From Vibrio gigantis (GTDB lineage Bacteria > Pseudomonadota > Gammaproteobacteria > Enterobacterales > Vibrionaceae): a DNA stretch of 64,000 bases. The stretch lies in contig NZ_AP025493.1 of NCBI RefSeq assembly GCF_024347515.1, forward strand, positions 1,736,001 through 1,800,000. Reading direction: 5' to 3'. Positions 8,196 to 16,717 of the stretch are shown here, piece by piece. Within the stretch, counting starts at the first letter, position 1. Each line of letters opens with the position of its first letter. The notes beneath the pieces were generated by a model, which was given only the letters and a program-made list of their open reading frames with translations, had not been told where the DNA came from and searched no databases. The position numbers and the translations under genes were made by a program.

Positions 8196-8915
8196 TTAAA
8201 AAGCGTCATCCACGATCTCTTTTAATCGGTCGTAAGGTACGTATCCCGGCAAGATCTGCCCGTTCATCATTAATGTTGGTGTGCCGGTTAGACCCAATGC
8301 GCTAAAGGTTTGGTGGTTAGTCATTAACGTGTTGTTTTGTTCTGTGGTGGTGTCTAGCTGCGCTTCTGTTCCCGTCTTCTTGGCTACAGCTTGCAGTGAT
8401 GACTTGGTGTGAATACCACTTTTCGCCATCAGTAATCTGTCGACTTCAGGGAACGCTTCCGGGTTATCTTTCCATACTTTCATCGCGTATAGAGCAGCAT
8501 TGGTCTCTAGACCCGAAACTTGCTGCTGCTTAAACGACAAGTAAACATTAATAACCTTGATGTCATTGTTTTCAGAGGCCAGTTTAACTAAGCCTTTTTC
8601 TAAGCGTTTACAGAAAGGGCAGTTGTAGTCGGTGAAGTTAATAATGACCGACTTGCCATCCGGGTTTCCGGTGATTGGGTGCGCGTCATTGTTATATAGC
8701 CAATCATGGCTTTCAGATTGTGCTTTCTTTGCTTGCGCTTGGCCTGCAACGTACTGTTCTAGACTGGTATGTAGACCTGAGATCGTCGAAGGGTTCTCTT
8801 TAAGAAACTGATTTATTTCTTCAAGTTGTTGGGTCTGCTCTTTGTTTAATTCAGCGAAGGCACTTGTGCTCATTAGTGAGCCTAAAATCAGCGTGCTTAT
8901 CAGATGTTTTTTCAT
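8196..8915 (-). CDS. scsC: periplasmic DsbA-family thiol:disulfide protein, ScsC-like
   Basis: The protein (239 residues) has a signal peptide (MKKHLISTLILGSLMSTSAFA) and a DsbA/DsbG-type thioredoxin fold. The redox motif C99-P-F-C102 is followed by 'KRLEKG', and a Thr-Pro cis-proline loop occurs in 'LTGTPTLMMNG' near residue 217. In the suppressor-of-copper-sensitivity system ScsC is a periplasmic disulfide reductase or isomerase kept reduced by the membrane protein ScsB. The neighbours are an ScsB-like and an ScsD-like gene, which support this role over a plain DsbA. It is last in the operon, after a 126-base gap holding an imperfect hairpin at 8944-8971 that might tune its expression. The symbol rests on context and fold. 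Confidence 0.78.
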   Translation of the reverse strand: MKKHLISTLILGSLMSTSAFAELNKEQTQQLEEINQFLKENPSTISGLHTSLEQYVAGQAQAKKAQSESHDWLYNNDAHPITGNPDGKSVIINFTDYNCPFCKRLEKGLVKLASENNDIKVINVYLSFKQQQVSGLETNAALYAMKVWKDNPEAFPEVDRLLMAKSGIHTKSSLQAVAKKTGTEAQLDTTTEQNNTLMTNHQTFSALGLTGTPTLMMNGQILPGYVPYDRLKEIVDDAF

Positions 8916-9041
8916 GTTGTCTATTCTCTAAATTCTTGATTTTGGTAAGCGCATCCTGGGCTGCGCTCACCGTAATATTATTTGTTAAATTGGCCCAGTC
9001 GGTTTATCACTTTGCTTTGCTCTGTTTTCTTTGTAAGCCAG

Positions 9042-9599
9042 CTAAGCGAAGTAGGTCCTTAACCACAGGCCTATAGGGGAAGTAACACCCGTTGCGATAC
9101 TGGTGATCTCTCCATCTTTGATGATGACAATGCTCGGTGTAACGTTGATTCCCCAATCTCTACTGATTCGTCCTGAAAGATCATTGATAACCGGAAAATC
9201 GTACTCTTTTGCGTCCATAAAGCGCTGAACTCGCTCGTCAGGGCCAGACGAAAGCGCCACAGAGACCACTTGATGGGAGTCATTGAAACTATTAATGGTT
9301 GGGCTTACCAATTTACATGCGCTACACCAAGTCGCCCAAAAATAGACGATGACAGGCTTACCATTTTTGCTTAGCTCAATAACATCAATATCTTCCCCTT
9401 GGATCGATTGGCCAGCGATTGGAATTGCGTCTCCTTGGGGCATACTTCTACTGTGATAAAAGTCCATAGCAAATGAAACGACGCCAACGATCAGAATCAT
9501 TGAAACGAGTTCCTTTCCCCATTTCTTAATACGGCTTGGCTTCTTCGCCTCGCTCTCTTCCGATCTATCGGTTTTATCTTCAGTGTTGGGAGTGTTCAT
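9042..9599 (-). CDS. scsD: membrane-anchored TlpA-like thioredoxin, ScsD-like
   Basis: The protein has 185 residues. A charged cytoplasmic head of about 28 residues is followed by one transmembrane helix at about 31-46 and a periplasmic thioredoxin domain with the active site W91-C92-S-A-C95. The cis-proline loop is seen in 'GINVTPSIVIIKDG'. TlpA/ScsD-type proteins hand electrons from the membrane reductase to periplasmic targets. Its start lies 3 bases after the scsB stop codon, with GAGG inside the end of scsB, so the two are translationally coupled. In the Salmonella copper-suppressor operon the order is B-C-D; here D precedes C. Confidence 0.8.
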   Translation of the reverse strand: MNTPNTEDKTDRSEESEAKKPSRIKKWGKELVSMILIVGVVSFAMDFYHSRSMPQGDAIPIAGQSIQGEDIDVIELSKNGKPVIVYFWATWCSACKLVSPTINSFNDSHQVVSVALSSGPDERVQRFMDAKEYDFPVINDLSGRISRDWGINVTPSIVIIKDGEITSIATGVTSPIGLWLRTYFA

Positions 9600-9602
9600 T
9601 AA

Positions 9603-11714
9603 TTACCTCGCAGCGTCGATGGCTTGAACGACGGTTTCACTGTTGAGGATTACCGGTAGAGGGATGCCTTTTTTATAGCTTGGACCGTATACGATGTTAA
9701 ATGGCACTCCAAATCGCCCGTTACTTTGCAAGTATTGAGTGACACTTTCACTTGGTGTTGTCCAATCGCCTTTCATCAAAACAATGTCTTCTTGTTGTAG
9801 GTGGCTGTAGACAGGATCTTGAAGGATGACACCGATCTTGTTCGCTTTACATGTAATACACCACTCTGCAGTCACATCAACAAAGATCGTTTTACCTTCT
9901 TCGACTAACTGAGGGATCTGTTTGGCATCGAGCGGTTGCCAAGGCAAGTCATCCACAATAGGGGTTGACCAGTTATCTGCCGTCATGCTGCCAACGATTA
10001 GTGCACCACCAAATACTATCGTGGTTGTAGCTAATATAGGCGTAAGTACTTTTGCACCTAGTTTCTTACCAATCCAAATGAGTACCGTAGCCAGAATGAA
10101 TACAGTAAGAACAATGGTTGGGAACTTACCAATGAATGGGGTCAGTAAGCTTGTTAACCATAAGCTGGTGATGAACATCATTAAGCCAAATACCAACTTA
10201 ACTTTGAACATCCACGCGCCCGGTTTCGGCAGCAATTTGGTTAGGCTTGGGAACAGAGCGAAGATTAGCCAAGGTGCACTCATACCAATGCCAAGTGCAA
10301 TGAAGATAGCCCACAGTTCTTGGTAGCTTGCACCGAGTGCATAAGCTACGGCGGTACCAAGGAATGGCGCGCTACACGGTGTTGCTAAGAGTGTGGCAAA
10401 CATGCCTTGAACGAAGTGACCCGAATGTGAATCGTCACCTTTGGTCGCCATCCAGGTGTTTAAACCTGAAGGCAGTCGGAACTCAAATAAACCCAATAGG
10501 TTAATTGAGAACAGCAAGGTGATTATCAGCATGAAACCGATAAACCAAACGTTCTGGAATTGGATTCCCCAGCCAATAGCGTTACCACCCATCTTTAGGA
10601 CGGTTATACCTAGGGCTAACAGCGCAAATGACGTAATGACACCTGAGGCAGAAGCTAAGAATGAGAGTCGGATATGTCGGTTGGATGCACCTTGGTTTTG
10701 AATGATGCTGTTCAACTTCATTCCTAATACGGGTAACACACATGGCATGATGTTGAGGATCAACCCACCAATCAAGGCAAAACCGATCATCGCAATGAAG
10801 CCGTTGTTGCTCTCTTGGTAAGCGATTGGCTCTGAGCCCACTTGAGCTGTCATCTCTTCGGCAAAGTTCGTGTCCGACACTGTGACACTCACCGTTCGAT
10901 CTGTTAAGTCGACTTCACCAATCCAGTTGCTCACATCGAATACAGCAGTCATTGTATTGTCTGTTATGTGGACGGTTGGTTGAGAAAAGAAGTCATCAAT
11001 CACTTCTTGACCGTCAATCAACACCATCGGCTTGTCCCAACCATCTTTGCTTGTCAGCTGAGTAACCAGTTGCTGCTTGTTCTTGTCCCAAAATAGACCG
11101 ACCACCGAAGTGCGGTTCGCTTCTCGCGGAGATTGGCTCATGCCTTGGTTGAACAAGAACATGGCTTCTTCATCGAGCGCTAATGTTTGCGGATCGATCG
11201 GCAATTCGATGTCGTAATCGGTCAAAACACAGATATTGGTGCACGACGGGAAAGTAAACGACGCCTTGAATATTGCTGGCTTGGTGTTGTCTTTCAGGGT
11301 TAACGTAACAGGAAAGCTGACGTGCTTTTTGTAGCCTAATGTCATCACGTCAAGCTGCTCGTAGTACTTAGGTATCGGCCAATGCCACTCTACCGACTCA
11401 ATGTTTGTTGAACCAGACCAGTCCCAACTAGGAGGAATGCCACCTTCCCCCGGGCTACGCCAATAGGTTTTCCAGTCGCCGTCGAGTACGACATCGAGTA
11501 CGGTCTGAATTTGAGAACCGTCATCGGATTGTTCGCCTGTCGACATCATTCTCATTTTTACAGGCGGGTGCTCAGGCACGCTAAGCCAGCCCGTGGTCTG
11601 TGCCAAGGCGGTAAATGAAGTCATAACCAAAATGGCTGTGGCTAAGGTTTTCGCGCATGTACGCATACAGAATGTCAATGAATCGACAAACTTAGTTAGT
11701 AGTGTGTTGTACAC
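9603..11714 (-). CDS. scsB: DsbD-like membrane thiol:disulfide interchange protein, ScsB-like
   Basis: The protein (703 residues) moves electrons from cytoplasmic thioredoxin across the inner membrane to periplasmic partners. After a signal sequence there is a large periplasmic domain to about residue 300. Eight hydrophobic helices follow, carrying the paired cysteines in 'MPCVLPVLG' and 'TPCSAPFLG', and a C-terminal thioredoxin domain has W618-C619-I-T-C622-K. This three-part plan is that of DsbD/ScsB. The extended N-terminal domain and the neighbours favour ScsB. I chose the GTG start at 11714 because GGAG lies 8 bases upstream; an ATG 16 codons inside has no ribosome site. Copper resistance or oxidative protein repair is the likely purpose, by family. 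Confidence 0.85.
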   Translation of the reverse strand: MYNTLLTKFVDSLTFCMRTCAKTLATAILVMTSFTALAQTTGWLSVPEHPPVKMRMMSTGEQSDDGSQIQTVLDVVLDGDWKTYWRSPGEGGIPPSWDWSGSTNIESVEWHWPIPKYYEQLDVMTLGYKKHVSFPVTLTLKDNTKPAIFKASFTFPSCTNICVLTDYDIELPIDPQTLALDEEAMFLFNQGMSQSPREANRTSVVGLFWDKNKQQLVTQLTSKDGWDKPMVLIDGQEVIDDFFSQPTVHITDNTMTAVFDVSNWIGEVDLTDRTVSVTVSDTNFAEEMTAQVGSEPIAYQESNNGFIAMIGFALIGGLILNIMPCVLPVLGMKLNSIIQNQGASNRHIRLSFLASASGVITSFALLALGITVLKMGGNAIGWGIQFQNVWFIGFMLIITLLFSINLLGLFEFRLPSGLNTWMATKGDDSHSGHFVQGMFATLLATPCSAPFLGTAVAYALGASYQELWAIFIALGIGMSAPWLIFALFPSLTKLLPKPGAWMFKVKLVFGLMMFITSLWLTSLLTPFIGKFPTIVLTVFILATVLIWIGKKLGAKVLTPILATTTIVFGGALIVGSMTADNWSTPIVDDLPWQPLDAKQIPQLVEEGKTIFVDVTAEWCITCKANKIGVILQDPVYSHLQQEDIVLMKGDWTTPSESVTQYLQSNGRFGVPFNIVYGPSYKKGIPLPVILNSETVVQAIDAAR

Positions 11715-11762
11715 AAATGTATCTCCAAAAAATAAATAAATAGGGTGTAGTAGCCCGGTTAT

Positions 11763-12251
11763 TTACTCTCTAAATATACAGTGAGTTAGGTGTAAGCGGA
11801 GTTTTGTAGGTCGAGTTGAGCGATGATTATCTCTAGATAACCTTGAGATGTGAGGCGGTAAATTAAATGCAACAGCAATAATAAGTACGAATGGGATCAG
11901 CCAGCCGGTTTTTGGGGCGGCAAAGGTCAGCATTTTTGAACTTAGGCTGCATGAACTTGAATTGGGTGAAGTTAACATTTTAGAGGCTTCTAAACCGAAA
12001 ACACTGGCGTATAGAGCGGCCATTTTTTCTGAAGAAGCGATGTCGGTTTGAGGGGTACTGGCTTCCGTATGAGTTTGTGCATCAACTAGGATAGATTGAC
12101 CAATGAGAGAAGTTGAAATCGATACTTTCTTTACAGATAGCGTACTTGCCAGACAGGTTACGATAACCAGTCCGGTAAGAAAGAGCGCCCAAAGCGAATG
12201 CTTTTGTCGGCGGTTCTGTGTAGATAAGAAAAGCAATGGTGTATTTAGCAA
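11763..12251 (-). CDS. small two-helix membrane protein preceding scsB
   Basis: The protein (up to 162 residues) has a hydrophobic segment at about 20-38 (HSLWALFLTGLVIVTCLAS) and a second at about 113-130 (GWLIPFVLIIAVAFNLP). A Ser/Thr-rich loop of about 75 residues lies between them and is probably periplasmic. The short tail is basic and ends LHLTHCIFRE. It lies 48 bases upstream of scsB on the same strand, so it is likely in the same operon and in the position of scsA, but I cannot confirm homology. The start is uncertain: the first possible codon is TTG at 12251 with no clear ribosome site. It could assist metal or thiol handling; this is inferred from location only. Confidence 0.6.
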   Translation of the reverse strand: MLNTPLLFLSTQNRRQKHSLWALFLTGLVIVTCLASTLSVKKVSISTSLIGQSILVDAQTHTEASTPQTDIASSEKMAALYASVFGLEASKMLTSPNSSSCSLSSKMLTFAAPKTGWLIPFVLIIAVAFNLPPHISRLSRDNHRSTRPTKLRLHLTHCIFRE

Positions 12252-12516
12252 ATCAGTCAGTAATCGAATCAGTTAGTAGCTAAAGCGAGCTCGTTGGATT
12301 GTGGCTAGCTTAGATAAGTTCTCTTCGCGCCACAAGTCATAAAATTGTTAAAGTGAAACTATGTATTAGTGCGGGAAACAGCAGATATACGATAAACGCC
12401 GTATAAACACCAACTCACGCGAATACGACATTGAGCTCTAGTTAAAGTTCACAACAATCGGCAGTTATCGCGAATTTATTGTGTATCGAGTGGTTTATTT
12501 TCCATGAGGCGATACA
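12252..12516. other. intergenic region upstream of the redox operon
   Basis: Together with the terminator to its right this is a 328-base gene-free stretch. It should hold the promoter of the scs-type operon. I see AT-rich segments but no clear metal-regulator palindrome, RNA gene or small coding frame. Confidence 0.4.
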
Positions 12517-12556
12517 AAAAAGCCCAACAGGTCGTAGATGAACGTGTTGGGCTTTA
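12517..12556 (-). terminator. terminator of the 82-residue gene
   Basis: AAAGCCCAACA (12519-12529) pairs with TGTTGGGCTTT (12545-12555), flanked by an A run that becomes a U run on the minus strand, 24 bases after the stop codon. Confidence 0.9.
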
Positions 12557-12579
12557 ATCATTAGGACTAGTGGAAAAAC

Positions 12580-12828
12580 TTAGTGAGTGCGGCGAGGGCC
12601 GTTACGTACCAAGTCTTTACCATTATCAAAGACTTCTTTGGTGATCCAACGAGCAAGTAGAACTTTATGGCTACTGTTGAATACAGCAACGAAGTGACGG
12701 CCATCAGAATTATTGGTTGCCATGCCTACACCTTCAACGCCTTCAAGGCCTAAGCCGCCAGCTTCCACTGAAATTAGGAATTGCTCTAACTCTTCTAGAG
12801 ACTCAATAATATCAAGTTCGTTGTTCAT
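12580..12828 (-). CDS. conserved hypothetical protein, 82 residues
   Basis: The protein is small and cytoplasmic, with an acidic N-terminal helix (MNNELDIIESLEELEQFLIS), a glycine-rich turn (AGGLGLEGVEGVG) and a strand-like C-terminal half ending in RNGPRRTH. I placed the start at the ATG complementing 12826-12828, which has a purine-rich AAGAGAG upstream; a longer frame to 12939 exists, but its extra 37 residues look non-conserved and lack a ribosome site. I do not recognise the family. It is followed by a strong terminator and is probably monocistronic. Confidence 0.7.
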   Translation of the reverse strand: MNNELDIIESLEELEQFLISVEAGGLGLEGVEGVGMATNNSDGRHFVAVFNSSHKVLLARWITKEVFDNGKDLVRNGPRRTH

Positions 12829-13080
12829 TTTTATACTCTCTTGCTGTGAGCCAACATCGTATTTAAGGCGCTTTAGTGCATGCGCCAAAGTGAAGATATT
12901 GGCCGTTGTTCTTTGTTGGGTGGGTACTCTACAGGTCATAAGAGGGGATTGGAACTCTCAAATATTAGAAGCTGACTGATAATTTGCGAATTTTTAACAT
13001 AACATACGTTTAAATGCTTGTTATCCATATTCTTTTTACTACTATTTATAGGGTCAATTTAGACAGTAATAGGAATTTAT

Positions 13081-14685
13081 ATGATGAAGGTTTGGCGTTG
13101 TCTATTGTTAATGTTGGCGTTTGTTGCATTTGGAAGTTATGCGCAGAGCGTTGAGAAAATAGCAGAAGTACAAGATCAGTTAATGCTCGATCTGGCAACA
13201 TTAGAAACGGCGCATGATGCTGAGAAACCCTTTCTTGAAGATATTTTGAGACGCAAGAACCAAGGGTTGCGTGAGGAGATTTTCACACAACTCTCCTCTG
13301 ATAAGAAAGAAGGGCTAGATGTTGTTCTTGCTCAGCAGGTTGAACTACTTCAAAAATTGTTATCGTTGAATGAAACTAAAATCGTTTCAATGAGCAAAGA
13401 AAATCGCTCAGCTGAAGGTGATGTTAAGAAACGTCTTGAATTACGTATTCAGAAACGAATCGGAATGATGGACACCTATTACCAACAGCTTGCTAAAACA
13501 TTAGCGTGGTCAAAAGAGCGTGGTGTTGATGTAGCTGTACCGGAAAAAGCTCTAAAAGTTGACTTGGTGTCTCGCTCTAAATACCTGACTAATGCCATTC
13601 TTTACACAGACACACAGCGACAAGATCTAGAAGCGCGTTTGTCTTTCGTGAATGAAGAAGAGAAAGCGACCATTAAAAAGGAGCTTGAGCGTTTCAGCGA
13701 GCGCACGAGTGTAATGGTGGCGAGCTTAGAAGAAACCATCACACTAATGGAACCGTTTGGCGTCGACGTGACTTCTTACAAGCGAGTGTTGCTGGCAACG
13801 ACGGGAGACATTAACGCTGATGTATTGGATGTTGATGTTGCACTGGAGCTTTTAGATGGTTGGCTTCGTTCGTTCAGCTCATGGGCATTCGAAAATACCC
13901 CTTCATTCATTGTCAAACTGGCTCTGTTCTTGGGTATTTTGTATGTGACTCGTTTGCTGTCAAACGTCGCACGCAAAACCGTTCGTAAGAGCGTTTCGCA
14001 TTCGAAAATGGACTTTAGTGTATTGATGCAGGACTTCTTTGTATCAATCGCATCTAAAGCGGTCGTGTTTATTGGTTTGCTTATCGCGCTGTCGCAAATC
14101 GGGATAGAGCTAGCACCACTACTAACAGGTTTCGGTGTTGCCGGTGTGATCATTGGTTTCGCATTGCAAGATACGCTATCTAATTTTGCTTCTGGCTTGA
14201 TGATTTTGATCTACCGTCCATACGATGTGGGTGACATGGTGAAAGTCGCTGGTGTTCAAGGCACAGTTAAAGACATGAGCCTTGTATCGACCACCGTCCA
14301 GACTATCGATAACCAACGCTTGGTGATTCCCAATAATAAAATTTGGGGTGATGTGATCAATAACATCACAGCAGAGCGTGTGCGACGTGTCGATATGGTA
14401 TTTGGCATTGGCTACTCTGATGACATTGATAAGGCGAAAGCCGTATTAAACGAAATCATTGTTGCGCACCCTCTAGTGCTAAAAAAACCAGAGCACATGA
14501 TTAAGCTGCATACCTTGAATACGTCTTCAGTTGATTTCGTGGTGAGGCCTTGGGTTAAAACCGACGATTACTGGGATGTATATTGGGATGTGACGGAAAC
14601 AGTGAAGAAGCGCTTCGACGAAGAAGGCATTACCATTCCATTCCCTCAACGTGATGTGCATGTATACAACCACGAAGAGAGCTAA
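13081..14685 (+). CDS. MscS-family mechanosensitive channel with large periplasmic domain
   Basis: The protein (534 residues) begins with a signal peptide ending near SYAQS. A mostly helical, charged domain of about 230 residues follows and is probably periplasmic coiled coil. Hydrophobic helices occur near 280-300 and 320-345. Next come the MscS pore helix and beta domain: 'GVAGVIIGFALQDTLSNFAS' with its Gly/Ala-rich TM3, then 'RPYDVGDMVKVAGVQGTV' and 'VIPNNKIWGDVINNIT'. This layout is a medium-length MscK/YbdG-like relative of MscS. Such channels release solutes during hypo-osmotic shock. It is monocistronic, with an AGGA ribosome site and a terminator at 14711-14740. Confidence 0.9.
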   Translation: MMKVWRCLLLMLAFVAFGSYAQSVEKIAEVQDQLMLDLATLETAHDAEKPFLEDILRRKNQGLREEIFTQLSSDKKEGLDVVLAQQVELLQKLLSLNETKIVSMSKENRSAEGDVKKRLELRIQKRIGMMDTYYQQLAKTLAWSKERGVDVAVPEKALKVDLVSRSKYLTNAILYTDTQRQDLEARLSFVNEEEKATIKKELERFSERTSVMVASLEETITLMEPFGVDVTSYKRVLLATTGDINADVLDVDVALELLDGWLRSFSSWAFENTPSFIVKLALFLGILYVTRLLSNVARKTVRKSVSHSKMDFSVLMQDFFVSIASKAVVFIGLLIALSQIGIELAPLLTGFGVAGVIIGFALQDTLSNFASGLMILIYRPYDVGDMVKVAGVQGTVKDMSLVSTTVQTIDNQRLVIPNNKIWGDVINNITAERVRRVDMVFGIGYSDDIDKAKAVLNEIIVAHPLVLKKPEHMIKLHTLNTSSVDFVVRPWVKTDDYWDVYWDVTETVKKRFDEEGITIPFPQRDVHVYNHEES

Positions 14686-14710
14686 TCACTAATTTATTAA
14701 CGTGATGATT

Positions 14711-14740
14711 AAATGGACGCTATTTAGGCGTCCATTTTTT
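14711..14740 (+). terminator. terminator of the MscS-family gene
   Basis: AAATGGACGC (14711-14720) pairs with GCGTCCATTT (14728-14737) and is followed by further T residues, 25 bases past the stop codon. Confidence 0.9.
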
Positions 14741-14838
14741 GTTGTCGGTTTATCTTAAGTCTCATTCCGTTGTCTCACTTCATCCAACTCAGAATTACGT
14801 TATCATGGGGTAGGCCTAATCTTGATAGTTGAAATTGA

Positions 14839-15672
14839 ATGGATGATTCACAGCAAAACCCGGATATTAAAAAAGCAACGGTAAGAAAAGCGCGACGAAT
14901 CGAAAGCGTTATGAACTCTGCCATGTGGCATTTAACTCAGAGGGATATGACTGAAAGCGAGTTGACTGCGAAACTGAAAGTGAAAACGGACAATCAAGAT
15001 TGGATCGATGAAACCTTGAGTAACTTGAAAGGTTACGGGTATCTAAAGTCTGATCAGGATTTTGCAGAGCAATTTGTCGAGCAAGCTTTCTTTGGTGAGT
15101 TTGGCTCCCGTTATATCGTTGAGAAACTGAAGAAGAAAGGGTTAACAGACTCGGTCATTTTGGATGCGATTCATAAGGTATCTGCTGACAAAAACATAGA
15201 TGAACAAACCATCTTGATTGAACGCATCAACAACTACTACACGGGCTTTACCATGAGCCGTGAAAAGCTGGTAGCGACATTACAAAAACGTGGCTTCAGC
15301 TATCAACAAGTCAAAATTGCTATCGAACAGCACCCACAAGCTCATGAGCTCAAGAGTAATATTCAGATCAAGGCCGAGAAAGCCGATTTGGAGAAAGAAG
15401 TGTTGAAATACGCGCGTAAAGGGAAGGGTTTGACTGCCATTCAGCAAGAGCTGAAACAACGACAAATCGACACAAGTGAGCTATCAGTGTTAATCGATCG
15501 ATTAATTAACGCAGAGCAACTGGATTTCTACTCGTCTTGCTTAGAACAATTACAGAAAAAATCTTATGATCTTAATGACCATAAAGAGCGCTCCAAGGCT
15601 TACGCGATGCTGAGCCGTAAAGGCTTTTCATCCGATGAGATAAAGTTCGCGTTAAGTGAAGGCAATGAATAA
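14839..15672 (+). CDS. long RecX-like regulatory protein
   Basis: The protein has 277 residues, soluble and highly charged. Residues about 25-160 contain RecX-type three-helix repeats: 'AMWHLTQRDMTESELTAKL', 'TLSNLKGYGYLKSDQDFAEQFVEQ' and 'GSRYIVEKLKKKGLTDSVIL'. Further repeats extend to the C-terminus ('KAYAMLSRKGFSSDEIKFAL'). RecX proteins bind RecA filaments and inhibit or modulate recombination. Classical RecX is about 150 residues and lies next to recA; this one is nearly twice as long and has no recA nearby. It is probably a paralogue with more repeats, and the exact target is inferred. The ATG at 14839 lacks a strong ribosome site. Confidence 0.75.
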   Translation: MDDSQQNPDIKKATVRKARRIESVMNSAMWHLTQRDMTESELTAKLKVKTDNQDWIDETLSNLKGYGYLKSDQDFAEQFVEQAFFGEFGSRYIVEKLKKKGLTDSVILDAIHKVSADKNIDEQTILIERINNYYTGFTMSREKLVATLQKRGFSYQQVKIAIEQHPQAHELKSNIQIKAEKADLEKEVLKYARKGKGLTAIQQELKQRQIDTSELSVLIDRLINAEQLDFYSSCLEQLQKKSYDLNDHKERSKAYAMLSRKGFSSDEIKFALSEGNE

Positions 15673-15703
15673 CTGGGATGTATAGGAGCCAAAATAAACA
15701 GAC

Positions 15704-16498
15704 CTATCGAGTTATGTCCCTGTTTTCAGTGATCCCAAGGCCGTTACGCAAAGCAAATTGAACCAATTCATTGTGATTATTCAGGTTCATCAACCCGAGC
15801 ATTCGGTACTTATGTGATTCGATGGTACGCGGGCTTAGGTGCAATTTATCGGCACACTCCTTGGCTGTGTAGCCTTGAGCGATAAGAGATAGCACCTTAG
15901 TTTGCTTCTTCGTTAACAACAACAGTTTATCGCTATCGTCTTCCCATAGATTCTCGCTTTGATTCAACGTTCGCGCTAACGTTGAATGCTGCCAATAACA
16001 AAGCCACATCTCACACACAAGTTTCAGCCGCTTAATATCTTCTAAACCCAAAGTGGTTTTATTGTCGTGGAAGTTAGTGAAAGAGAGTGCGCCCCAACGT
16101 TGGTTAAACAGCTGCAAAGGGATAATGCAGTGCCACTTGCCACCTTGTTTATATATTCGGCTCAATACATCGTTTTGAATTTTAGCGAGCTGATCTTCAG
16201 AAAACTCTAAGTAGGTTTCTTGGGTTTTGAGTAGCTTTAAGTACTCAAGATGGTTACAGCCTAAAAAATCTTGCTTATTGATAGATGGGATATGTGACTT
16301 AGATACTGAGCAAGTTTTCCCGTCTTCGAGTAGTACCATAGAGTTTGGGTACAGGGTTAACCTATCAACATCAAACCAGTCTAGAACGTCAAAGCTTGCT
16401 TTGGACCAAGTAGCAGTAAAATCTTTTGGGTCACTATTGATCAAGGTTTCAGACTGACTCATCAACAATTGTTCAAAGCTCTGGCTAGAGGCGCTCAC
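15704..16498 (-). CDS. LuxR-type response regulator with GAF-like N-terminal domain
   Basis: The protein (264 residues) ends in a clear LuxR/FixJ helix-turn-helix at about 196-255. The signature is 'LTKKQTKVLSLIAQGYTAKE', followed by 'LSPRTIESHKYRML'. The N-terminal 190 residues look like an all-in-one sensory domain of the GAF or autoinducer-binding class, with 'GGKWHCIIPLQLFNQRWGAL' in the core. No receiver aspartate motif is present. The start is GTG at 16498 with AAGGA seven bases upstream. It is divergent from a DUF3187 outer-membrane protein gene and may control it, but the signal is unknown. Confidence 0.82.
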   Translation of the reverse strand: MSASSQSFEQLLMSQSETLINSDPKDFTATWSKASFDVLDWFDVDRLTLYPNSMVLLEDGKTCSVSKSHIPSINKQDFLGCNHLEYLKLLKTQETYLEFSEDQLAKIQNDVLSRIYKQGGKWHCIIPLQLFNQRWGALSFTNFHDNKTTLGLEDIKRLKLVCEMWLCYWQHSTLARTLNQSENLWEDDSDKLLLLTKKQTKVLSLIAQGYTAKECADKLHLSPRTIESHKYRMLGLMNLNNHNELVQFALRNGLGITENRDITR

Positions 16499-16717
16499 AT
16501 TTTATCCTTATCAAAAATTAGGTTATTCATTCACGCCGTGAAGATATTCGTTAAAACGCTCAAGGGCAAGTGAACCTGAAAAGATCGTTAAGGTGTTCTT
16601 AGTTCGATTTTTTTAGAACACTTTATTCTATGTATTTTAGCGAAAAGCAGTAAATTTGCTGCATTAATTGAAGGCTGTTTTTAAGAAAATCGGACGTTTT
16701 AAACTATTGAGAAAGTT

